DNA of 64,000 nt from Cristatella mucedo. Taxonomy: Eukaryota; Bryozoa; Phylactolaemata; Cristatellidae. The stretch spans positions 2,099,501 through 2,163,500 of the forward strand of contig WPIO01000051.1 in assembly GCA_009760855.2 (NCBI GenBank), given 5' to 3'. Every line of letters begins with the position of its first letter. Positions within the stretch are counted from its first letter, which is position 1. This document shows positions 32,756 through 42,226 of this stretch, one piece after another. The notes below the pieces were generated by a model, which ran no database searches, was not told the origin of the DNA, and worked only from the letters and a program-made list of their open reading frames with translations. Both the position numbers and the translations under genes were made by a program.

Positions 32756-34852
32756 ATGAATGGGACATTAAATTTTGACTCAAGTGGATTAACAAATTTT
32801 GAAAATACTGTTGATATATTAGAATCTGTTAATAAGTCTTTTGCCGACAATAATCATGTCAGAAATGATTCTGATCAAAATATTAAAGGAGATATGTCTG
32901 CAAACTCAAAATGTATGTAAATGTTTTAGATCCTAATAATAAAAAAGATGTTGCAACAAAAAAGTATGTTGATACAAAACTTGGAACATGTGGCGATCAA
33001 TTATTAAATTTAAATTCAAGTTTTAATAGTTTAACAATTGATATTGATGGTGAGAAATATAAAAATTATAATCCATATAATTTAATTTCTATTAAATATG
33101 TCAATAATATTTGTTTAAAATATGGTGATAATCCATATACTTCTAAACTTATTGATACAACTAGTTTTGTTAGATTTTTTGGTAATGTAACTGTAATTAA
33201 TGTAATTAATATTGTTTCTTCAAACCAAATATTATCTTATTCTTCTAATATTGTTTCTTCAAACCAAATATTTTCTTCTCCTTATACAAAAAAATTAGTT
33301 TTAAGCAAATTAACCGATATATACATAAGAAACCAACATACTCAAATATGATAATAAAAATAAAAGATATTGATAGTGCAGTTGTTGGAAATATTAATGT
33401 TATTGATAGTAAAACTAGATATTCAGTCTATAATAAAGTATTTAGTTATAGTTCATTTTTATTAAAAGATGATGTCATATTCCAAAGCGACCTCTCGTTA
33501 GACGACCACATCAGCTCCACAGTCAAATCAGCCTATTTTCAGCTTCATAACATTGCTAAAATTAGGGCTTGTTTAGATAAGGATACCACGTCCAAGTTGG
33601 TCCATGCATTCGTGACATCTCGTCTCGACTTCTGCAACTCACTGCTTACTGGCCTACCAGCATGTGCGATCAGGCGATTGCAGCTGGTGCAAAACTCTGC
33701 AGATAGGCTTGTCTGTCGTGAGCGTCACAGTTGCCACATTACTCCACTTCTCGCCGACCTGCACTGGTTACCAGTCAAGCAACGGATTGACTTCAAGGTT
33801 TTGTCGCTCACTTTTAGGTCTCTTCATTCTATGGCTCCAGCCTATCTTTCAGAGATACTACCCCATCAGGCAAAGCATCGTACCACTCGCTTTTCGGAAT
33901 CCAACAGTCTAGAAATACCTCGTACAAACCTTCAATCCTTTGGAGACCGTGCATTTAGCTCGTATGCTCCCACAGCCTGGAACTCCCTCCCGACCTGCAT
34001 CAGAACATCCCCTGACCTGACCACATTTAAAAGAAACTTAAAAACATACCTATTTAGGACAGCATTTAGTGGGTCCTTGTGATTCGTCCTCGATGTGCTT
34101 ATGCGTGCTGACACTGTTCATGCTGCCACTAACCACATTTGCATGCTGACCCAGTGCATGTAACCCCTAACCATGTTATTCATTTTGTTTGTTTTTCAAG
34201 CATGATTTTACTTACTATTCTATTGCGTATCACTTTGCAGCAAATGTAAAGCGCCTAGAAAGAGATTAAGTTCTCTGAGGGCGCTTTATCAAGTGCAATA
34301 TTATTATTATATGATAATAGAACTAGAATAAACTATAAGGTTGTATCAGCAGGAATTTTTATAAATATTGATAAACCATATGACAGGGATATTATAATTT
34401 TAATGTACAAGTATAAATTTTATTCTTCAAACTTGTATTCATCCACTTTACGTAATATAAAATATTATGGTATTGAGAATAATTATATGTTATTATTAAG
34501 TGATTCTATATTTAGTTTTATTATTTTTGACAACCCAAAATCAAAATCAATTGCATTTAATGTTATTTATCCTATTTTAAACTATCCAAATATTACAACT
34601 CCAAATGATTTTGATTTTATTGAGATTTTATTAGTTAATGGAGTAAAATATTCGCAATTATCATCAAATGATTTGAGTGTTTTTTTGTATATTCCTGATA
34701 TTATAAGTGGGCTCCACCTGTTGAATGAGTTAACATTATATTTAAATCTTCCAATCCATAGTTTTTTTATTAATTCTTCTAGTAGATCACAACTCTTTCC
34801 AGAATGTATTTATTTCTTTATTTGTTTAGTTAGTTCTATTTTTTTAGAGTAA
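32756..34852 (+). pseudogene. Fibre-like repeat protein 3, split by a LINE
   Basis: ATG at 32756. One repeat (VLDPNNKKDVATKKYVD) lies after a one-base frameshift near 32912, and another frame change (TGA/ATG overlap) at 33348. Coding is interrupted at about 33475 by a LINE-A insertion and resumes in frame at about 34316 to TAA 34850-34852. The predicted ORF 33348-34082 is therefore a chimera of viral N-terminus and LINE C-terminus. The C-terminal domain is long and Asn/Ile/Tyr-rich. Confidence 0.65.
33478..34315 (+). mobile_element. LINE-A insertion in fibre gene 3
   Basis: A 5'-truncated copy with the last about 200 RT codons open (SRLDFCNSLLTGLP ... HWLPVKQRIDFK ... ending at TGA 34080-34082). 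Then come a 3' UTR, the terminal hairpin (AAGCGCCTAGAAAGAGATT ... GGGCGCTTTATC) and (ATT)n. A possible short duplication ATGAT flanks it. It is the best-preserved LINE-A copy in the window, and was inserted after the provirus. Confidence 0.88.
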
Positions 34853-34870
34853 GCTTCAGACCTCATACTA

Positions 34871-35155
34871 TTAGTTTTTTTCTATTTTAAAGTCTTTTTG
34901 AAACCACTCAGAGAATAAACCATCTCTAACTTTAGTAAATATACATGCTATTTCTGGTTCAGAGTGACTGATTCATAGTTCTTTGTATTATAGTACTAGT
35001 TTTACAGCATCTAACAGTGTTGATCTAATGTCTTCAATTCTACCCACTAGATATGGACATATTTTAAAGTTTTAATACTGTTGACCTTGCACTTCATTAA
35101 GACAGTCTTTTCCTCTTGTTTCAACTGAAACCGCTTTCTATAATATTGCTTTCAT
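34871..35155 (-). pseudogene. 95-codon provirus gene with four internal stops
   Basis: ATG at 35155 to tandem TAA TAG at 34873-34868. One continuous coding-like frame with TAG, TAA, TAA and TGA inside it and no frameshift. The later part (IACIFTKVRDGLFSEWFQKD) is clearly protein-like. Family unknown. Convergent with fibre-like gene 3 (stop codons 18 bp apart). Confidence 0.45.
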
Positions 35156-35175
35156 TTTTTTTTATTAAAATTAAT

Positions 35176-35686
35176 TTATACATTGATTGGTGCAGGTGTA
35201 TCAGTAGTTGTTTGTGATTGTGACGCTAGAGCTGCTGCAGTTGCTTTTTGTCTTGCACTTGTACCCCCACTTAGATCAGGTAGAACTGCATAACATTCAT
35301 CTTTAACAATTCCAGAGATGTCAGATTTAACTGCTGATACTCCTGAGATAACAGTTGATAGTGTTGGAAGTTGTGATGCAATCTATGTTGTGTGACCAGC
35401 AATTTCAGAAGGATCATCTAGAAGAGCATCAACTTTAGCCAACTGTTGTTTCTAGATTTGCTGTTACATCTGATAATCCAGCAGTGATTATATTTTGAGC
35501 TTCAATATCACATTCATCTAGATAAAATTTTTTAACTGATGCATCAGTCATACCTGAAATATCTGAATTAAGTGTCTGTTAATCTTAAGATGTTATTCTC
35601 GATTTAACAAGATAATCAACGTATGATTTAAGTAGAGTAGCACTCGTTGCAAGAGTTGGGTCACTAACATCAGAAGTTGCTTGCAT
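35176..35686 (-). pseudogene. Ser/Thr/Asp-rich helical provirus protein
   Basis: ATG at 35686 after TTATATAGGAA. About 170 codons ending TAA 35178-35176. In-frame TAAs near 35586 and 35580, TAG near 35388, and one frameshift near 35455. Heptad-like sequence (SDISGMTDASVKKFY, AVKSDISGIVKDE) resembles a long coiled coil with an ALASQSQTTT tail, as in virion trimeric stalks. No family assigned. Confidence 0.45.
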
Positions 35687-35760
35687 TTCCTATATAATTA
35701 TACAAAAATATACGTGTACACAAATTTATAAACATAATCTAATTACCAAATGTTATGACT

Positions 35761-35985
35761 CTAGTATTTTTTAATACTGTTTTCTAGTTTTTCTTCATAC
35801 TTATGAATTTTATCACAAGCATTACAAATATCTATAAGACTCAAAATAATTAATCCATCTAAGTGTGGAATAAACTCATAAAAATAATTTTTAATTATAT
35901 CTTCTAACACATTTGAATTTCATGTTGCAAATTTCTTCTGCTAATTTTCTAGCTTTTTACAACTGAGAATTCTAAAAACTTCAAT
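35761..35985 (-). pseudogene. Paralogue of the neighbouring 91-aa ORF
   Basis: From an ATT at 35985 (after TATATAATA) the frame begins EVFRILSCKK and later has LIDICNACDKIHKYEEK, parallel to DVSRIRSCEQ and VLIDICDTCDKRIECHSK of the gene just upstream. Contains a TAG and a frameshift. A tandem gene duplication. Confidence 0.5.
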
Positions 35986-35997
35986 TATTATATATAA

Positions 35998-36273
35998 TTA
36001 TAAAATTTGGACACCAGGTTTAGTTTTTGGTGTTTTAGATATTTTATTTGCTTCTTCTAGCATTTCATTTATCTTGCTATGACATTCTATTCGTTTATCA
36101 CATGTATCACAAATATCTATAAGAACATTAATAAATGAACTATCTAAATCAGGAATAAGTTTATCAAGTGAATGTTTGACTAATCGTTGATCTTCTCCTT
36201 CAAGTTTTTGTAAACAAATTCTTATTGCTATTTCTCTAGATTGTTCACAGCTACGAATTCTTGAAACATCCAT
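35998..36273 (-). CDS. Intact 91-aa provirus ORF with CDxCD motif
   Basis: ATG at 36273 after TATATAGAAA, stop at 35998. Helical protein with a central IDICDTCDKRIEC; the Cys pattern could bind metal. A decayed tandem paralogue follows at 35985-35761. Function unknown. Confidence 0.6.
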   Translation of the reverse strand: MDVSRIRSCEQSREIAIRICLQKLEGEDQRLVKHSLDKLIPDLDSSFINVLIDICDTCDKRIECHSKINEMLEEANKISKTPKTKPGVQIL

Positions 36274-36295
36274 TTTCTATATAAGTAAAATAAAT

Positions 36296-36577
36296 TTAAT
36301 TTAATTTAAAGAGTATCTTCTTTGTGTACATAATTGAGATATAGTCTTGTTCTCCAAATAGAAGTTCTTCAAGACTTATATCACCCTCATCACTAACATA
36401 ATCATCTTCATCACTAACACTGCAGTAAGAAAAGTCTGTTTCTGATTCTGACTTAGGAACATAGTCGGGATCTTCAAAAAGTGTATCAAATACAGATTCG
36501 GTGTCAGAAAGAGTGATATCAATAGAATCTGCTTCTTCCTCTGAAAATTGTAAAAGTTCTTGTTTTTCTTGGTCTAT
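36296..36577 (-). CDS. Highly acidic provirus protein
   Basis: 93 sense codons without a stop, extremely rich in Asp/Glu/Ser (DSIDITLSDTESVFD, SDEDDYVSDEGDISLEELL). The putative start codon, directly after TATTATAGA, is ATA, so it is either non-AUG or mutated. Could be an activator-like or DNA-mimic protein; no homology known. Confidence 0.45.
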   Translation of the reverse strand: MDQEKQELLQFSEEEADSIDITLSDTESVFDTLFEDPDYVPKSESETDFSYCSVSDEDDYVSDEGDISLEELLFGEQDYISIMYTKKILFKLN

Positions 36578-36602
36578 TCTATAATAGTAGAAATAATTTT
36601 TA

Positions 36603-36753
36603 TTAATTTATATTTAATTTCTCTATTGATTTAAAAAGATCTATTTCTTCTAGAATATTGATATATTTTTTATCTGTTTCCATTTTCTCTTTATCAGCAG
36701 ATCTGACTTTCTTTATAGGTATTTGTTTTGTTTTCGCTTTTTCTTTTTGGCAT
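36603..36753 (-). pseudogene. Small basic provirus protein
   Basis: ATG at 36753 immediately after TTTATATAG, beginning MPKRKSENK. A one-base shift about 12 codons in leads to a Lys/Glu-rich helix ending TAA at 36605-36603. Lies 11 bp from the polymerase stop, same strand. Confidence 0.4.
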
Positions 36754-36764
36754 CTATATAAAAA

Positions 36765-39700
36765 TTAACTAACATTACATTTATCACAACGACTTGGGTT
36801 AGTTCCTTCATTAAAAGCCTTAGCGATTTTGTAATGTCCATATGCGTAGCTACACTTTCCACAATCTAACCTGTAGCGCTTTTAGTCAAATGCTGATAGT
36901 GCAACTTTGTTTTGGTTTACAGTATACATTATATGTTTTATCACTTCTAATTAATGATTAATTACAAATTATATCTAATTTTGTTTCTTAACATGATTTG
37001 AAATCAGCATGTTTTAATTTCCTGTCAACAACATTTTTATTTACTCCTTTCGCTTTTTTAGATTGGCCTATTTGCTTTCCTTCTTTATCACATTTTTCAT
37101 TCATTTCATATACATTATTAGTTTTTTCTATTTGTTTTCCTTCTTTATCAAAAATTTCTTAATCAATGTAAACATTATGAGAGTAAAGTTTTTGTCTTAG
37201 GAAAACACGTTCATTTAATACTGCTGTTTTAATTTAATCTGTTATCTCATCTTTAAATTTATCAACAACTTTATTGCTACTTATTATAATATATTTGGCT
37301 TTCCAATCATCCCAAAAAGGATAATCATGGGGAAAAGTATTGAGATCTAATGTTTCTGGATATTCAATGAAGTCTTTATAAACATCTTTAGTAAAAATCT
37401 CCATAACTAATGAATCAGTATCAGTGTATAATAAGTTTATTTTTGAATCGTATCTTTTTTATTGTTAGATGATAGAATTTTTGCACAAACATCTTTGATT
37501 AATCAAGAATTAAAAATCCAACTTAAATTAGTTTATTAAGTGTAACTGATTCCTAATTACTTTCTACACAAATAATGTTGTTAGATAATATTTTCCTATC
37601 AACAAGTCTAGGACTTCTATACATTGTATTCATTTTTATTAAATCTTTATTTGATTCTCTATTTAACAATTCAATATTTTTTCTAACCCTAACATTTTCC
37701 ACTGCTTTACCAAAGAAAGCATTATTTAATAGTTTGAAGAAATTATTTTCAAAGTCATTTGTTGCTTTTCCTCCGAGTATTGTATTATTATCAATATAAG
37801 ATGACAACCAATCAGATTGTTCAAACTCTAATACTCAGCGTATTTTTGTTAACTCATATCGTAATTCTATACAATTTTTAAGATTGAGATAACGTATAAT
37901 ATACTTTTCTCTTTTGGTTCTAAATCTATTAGTTTTTCTACTGGATCATTAACTCTTTAAAGTTTGTTGATAATTAGAATATTCATTTTTAGTTATTCGT
38001 TTATTCCCTGGTAGTAAAGGATAATCAGAGAAATAATCATGTTTTTCTTTTAGGCAATGTGTGTTAACTTCAAGAATATAACCCTTATTTGATGATGTAC
38101 TAAACTTTTTAATTACCTCATTTCTATTTTCATTCCATAATTTCAATTTTTGTTTTGATAGGAAATTAAATCCACCAGTACTTAAATGTTGTTTCATAGC
38201 CCATCCATAAAGTTTAGTTGCATCAAAGTATAATAGATATGAAGTTAATCTCATAGGATCAAAATCAACACGTCTAGAATTATTTGCTTTAGCAATACGT
38301 TTTTATACTTGAGTCATTCCTCCACGAATACCTTTTTCAAAGAATAAATACATATCTGGATCAGTAAGAAGTTCAAGAAAAACATCAGTATGTTTTAATC
38401 CTGCTGTTCAAGTTAATTGTGGTGTTGTTAAAAACTTTGCATGATCAATCTCATAGTTTTTTATTATTAGGTCTCGAAATCCCTCAAAGACATCTGCTAA
38501 TCCTAGAACATCAATTGTCAAGTATAAATCATGGTATTCTTTTTGAGTTTTTTATTTCAAAAGCATTCCATACTTTATTTGCATGTTCACAATCTTCTTT
38601 TGAAATGTGTCCACAAAGACTAGAGTAAAACTTTTCAATTGATGGTAGACTTGTTTCTTCAAATCTAGCAAAAGAATCCATGTACTCATAAGGATTAATT
38701 CCTTTCTTTGTTAGTAATTCAATTTTTTGTCATCATATTTTCCCATCATCATCTTTTTTAATATCATGCTTGATAAACAAACAAAATGAATAACATGGTT
38801 AGGGGTGACATGCACAGGGTCAGCATGCAAATGTGGTTAGTGCCAGCATGCACAGTGTCAGCACCCATAAGCACATGAAAGACGAATCACAGGGACCCAC
38901 TAAATGCTGTCCTAAATAGGTGTGTTTTTAGGTTCCTTTTAAATGTGATCAAGTCAGGGGATGTTCTGACACAATTCGGGAGGGAGTTCCAGGCTTTGGG
39001 AGCATACGAACTAAATGCACGGCCTCCAAAGGATTTGAGCTTTGTACGAGGTAGTGGTAAACTGTTGGATTCCGAAAAGCAGATGATGGTACGATGCTTG
39101 GCCTGGTGGGGGAGTAGATCTGACAGATAGGCTGGAGCCAAAGAATGAATAGACCTAAAAGTGAGCGACAAAACCTTGAAGTCAATCTTTTGCTTGACTG
39201 GTAGCCAGTGCAGGTCGGCGAGAAGTGGAGTAATGTGGCAACTGCGATGCTCACGACAGACAAGCCTAGCTGCGGAGTTTTGCACCAGCTGCAATCGTCT
39301 TATCGCACGTGCTGGTAGGCCAGTAAGCAATTCTCTAATTTAAGTTGTATAACAAGACTCATTTTTACATTATTGACACTTGTTAATACATCAGTCTTAA
39401 TATCAATTAATCCAGGAGTATGTTATCTTTTAAATACATTAAGATCTGCATCTTCTAATTCAAAAACATCATATTCATAATCAGTTTAATTACCATTTTT
39501 AATTTTTCTACCTAGAAACGAACCAGTCTTTTCAATCTTATGAAGACGTTTTGCTTCATTAAAGCAACTGTTTCTTTTTTGTACTTTTGGATTTATTGTT
39601 TGATGTGAAGAAAGTTTTTCAATTAATTCTTTTATATCAATGTGAAGAAACTGGACAATGCGCAATTCGAAATGATTTACCATACTTCTTGCTAAAAAAG

Positions 39701-39800
39701 GTTTATTATTACACATTTTTTCATAAGAATATACTAATCTTTTTGCATGTTCATTGAATGATTTACCATCACGTCGTGAAAATTCATTTCTGTCAGACAT
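36765..39800 (-). pseudogene. polB: Protein-primed DNA polymerase B
   Basis: Begins at ATG 39800 inside the right TIR (after CTTAATATAG), ends TAA 36767-36765, about 815 codons without the LINE. Motifs in order: LTKKGINPYEYMDSF, HDLYLTIDVLGLADVF, FEKGIRGGMTQ, LYFDATKLYGWAM (motif A), NNAFFGKAVENVRVR (motif B), YTDTDS at 37428-37411 (motif C) and a C-terminal KRY ... AYGHYKIA. This is the Polinton/adenovirus-type protein-primed family that replicates the linear genome. At least ten in-frame stops, a few frameshifts (near 38735, 38555, 37955, 37865) and a LINE at 38756-39337 break it. Confidence 0.9.
38756..39337 (-). mobile_element. LINE-A insertion in polB, 3'-truncated
   Basis: Encodes the last about 147 RT residues in an open frame (39330-38887: ADLHWLPVKQKIDFK, PKAWNSLPNCVRTSPDL). 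The copy stops within the 3' UTR at TCAAGCATGAT and lacks the terminal hairpin and A/T-rich tail that other copies have. Flanking sequence is polB on both sides. Confidence 0.88.
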
Positions 39801-40055
39801 CTATATTAAGGAAATAAATTTTATTTAATTAAAAAAAAATTCACTATAATATATAGCAAGATCAATTTTTTCAGAAATTTTTCATTATTATATAGTACTT
39901 TTACAATCTACAAAACTACAGTAGTGGGGGTTTTTCCTTATCGTAAACGCACACTTAAAAAGAAGCATTTTGGAATGAGATCAAACGAAAGTGAGATCGC
40001 ATGTAAAAATGCTTCTTTTTGAGGGTGAGGGTGCGATAGCGAAAAATCACCTACT
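39795..40055 (-). repeat. Right terminal inverted repeat
   Basis: Reverse complement of the left arm: terminus AGTAGGTGATTTTT, subterminal 15-bp palindrome (39957-39971 / 40006-40020), AT-rich region, CTTAATATAG and the polB start codon. It is about 55 bp shorter than the left arm. Confidence 0.9.
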
Positions 40056-40060
40056 CCCTC

Positions 40061-42226
40061 CCGTATGCCTGCGATCTCTAGCGACGGTCCTGACCCCGTA
40101 GTTTCGTAGCCGAGTTCCAGAGGTCAGAGGCTATTTCCGGCAAAGCGCCACCATGCCCAGACCACGCCGCCGCTCGCCGTGCCGCTGAGCTACGGTAAGA
40201 CGAGCGGCCGTCAGGTTAGACCTCTTTATAATGTCGCATGTGCCAACAGCAACAGGGGAACTAAACAAGTCTAAAGGGGGATCCTACACATAGTAAACTA
40301 TAGGAGCGCGAGACAACGAAGCAAGCGCGATCAAACGTGTCAGTTCGTCAGTCGGCTTCTGCAATCCCGCCGTTGTACCGACTCCGTTTCCATAGTACAA
40401 GCGTCCGCCGTCAAAGACCCGGCTAGCTGAGTAACTGCTTGGCTAGTCAGAGTCGACGTCTACCGCAGCCGAGAGCTTCCGCCGAAAGATACCAACTCAC
40501 GGGGGGGGCCACGAACACGCTACACGGGGGACGAGGAATATACAAGTCACAACAACGAGCGTGCTATCCAGCTCCGCTTGGGCCTTGAGCATTCGTTACC
40601 TGGTGTGCGTGGCCGCATCGCCGGAGCACGCCTGCACCCAACCAGGTGCATAACTCGGCGAGACCGGGAGCGTCCAACACCACGACTTAGTCGGCCAACT
40701 TTCCTAACCCCAGAGAGCCGCGCTGACCTCTCGTCACCGCACATTCTGCCACACCCATAGGTCAGACCCCGGCCTAGCCGGCGACCCTTTCCAAACTCCA
40801 GCCGTCCCATCCCAGCCAACCGAGCCTAGCTAGCCTGGATACAGTTTGACTACCGCTATGGCACAAAGAGAAAAGAGCCGCCAGCAGAGTAGCCAGCGGA
40901 ACGTAACGTTCGGTCTAAGCTGCATTTAGCTGCTCGTCGCCGTACGCTCGGACTCGCATGCTCTCGACGTGTAGTCTCTCACTGGAGCTACTCACTGTGC
41001 AGCCCAGAACTCTATATTAGCGGTCACACCTTTATTCTCTTCCAACAGAACTCCTGAACTCGGGCAAACGTTGCTCTTCTCTCTTACCAAACCCGTAACC
41101 GACGGCATTCTTGCGTCTGCCCACCAGCGTAAAACCTTGATAAGTGCAGCGCATAAGTCCGTTCGCACCCTGACCGCGCCGTCTGCAGAAATTTCACTGG
41201 GTACATGCGAAGTATAAGAGTGAAATGCAGGTGCGTGCGCAGCGACACCTTTCTTCGCTCCAAAACCCGCGTCTGATGGCATTCTTGCGTCTGCCCACCG
41301 GCGTAAAGCCGTGATTAATTTGCATCCTGACTGCGCCGTCTTCCCAAAGGTCACCCCAACCTGAGTAAATCTCGCTGCAGATTAAGCCCTCGCTTCGCCG
41401 CAGTTAGCTAGCGGGCCAGGCCCTTCCTCCCTTCCCCGCCCGCCACGGATTCAACATGGCTAGACGTGCACGTTCTACTAGGCAAGATGTTCGCTACAGG
41501 TTGTTCTAGGCGCCCTAGTTAAACACACCAAGGCAAGGGCTCGTATCGCTGCTGACCTGAGAGCTGCCTAAGCGTGTGCCAATCTAAGCAGGTCTTAGCA
41601 GTGACCAGAGCGTGCGCACGCGCTTACTTGGGCGATTATTCATTATTAATTACAGCAGTGCTCGAACGTATTGGTGGTTCCTGAACTATAAGCCGCAGGT
41701 TCTAGGAACGAGATGAGTCATCTCGCGATTAATCTCTCTGAGGCTACGACCGTAAGGGAGTTTTCGGCAGAAATGGTCAGGTCAGCTTTACTTTGGGCTT
41801 TGAGCGAAGTATAAGCGAAGTATATGGTGAGATGCACTTGCCTGTGCAGTGATACCTATCGCGTCGCGTGGGAGTTGATTACTCTGCTTTACCAACCCTG
41901 GAATAAGTTACGGACATTATTCACTCAGTTCCCCTCCTATCGCATTAGATACCTAGTAAACTCCTTCAATCCGTGCTGCTTAATCCCTTAATCCCTATCC
42001 GTATCCCGCTTCCGCTACGTGACTGCACGATCTGGATGCGACCAGTAGTCTCGCGACTATAAAGACACCTCGCACGCGCCTTGTGGGCGGGAGCGCGCGG
42101 TAATCCGCTGAGAGAGACTGTCCGAATCTCGGCAGTCGCTCAGCAGCAGCAGCAGCAGGCGAAAACTGAACCTGCGACGCTCCTCCTTCGCGGCTGAAAT
42201 TTCCACGACAGTCACTTGTCCGCGAA
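40061..42226. other. GC-rich 5' flank of the Neverland-like gene
   Basis: CpG-rich sequence right after the provirus, with a G-run at about 40501. A diverged repeat pair at about 41100-41190 and 41275-41345 shares GGCATTCTTGCGTCTGCCCA and a CTGACxGCGCCGTCT end; a weaker third piece lies near 41810-41870. Promoter and 5' UTR of the downstream gene probably lie here; no exon recognised. ORFs are GC shadows. Confidence 0.5.

Larger units (their letters stand above)
17664..40060. mobile_element. Polinton/Maverick (adintovirus-like) provirus
   Basis: A sharply AT-rich 22,387-bp element (17669-40055) bounded by terminal inverted repeats that begin AGTAG. It is flanked on both sides by CCCTC (17664-17668 and 40056-40060), a candidate target-site duplication; Polintons usually make 5-6 bp. 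Gene content is diagnostic: rve integrase near one end, protein-primed PolB at the other, and between them capsid protein, packaging ATPase and adenain-like protease. The PLA2-domain protein points to adintovirus-like members. It has two LINE insertions and numerous stops and frameshifts, so this is an endogenous, most likely inactive copy. Flanking host DNA is GC-richer. Confidence 0.95.

Noticed and set aside
33348-34082. Single 244-aa ORF as one protein
   Set aside because: Its first about 44 codons are viral fibre sequence and the rest is LINE-A RT; the viral frame resumes after the LINE, so this is an insertion chimera.
17669-40055. Retrovirus, virophage or Crypton identity
   Set aside because: The integrase alone could suggest a retroelement, but PolB, packaging ATPase, adenain-like protease and capsid genes with long TIRs fit Polinton/adintovirus; no RT belongs to the element itself.
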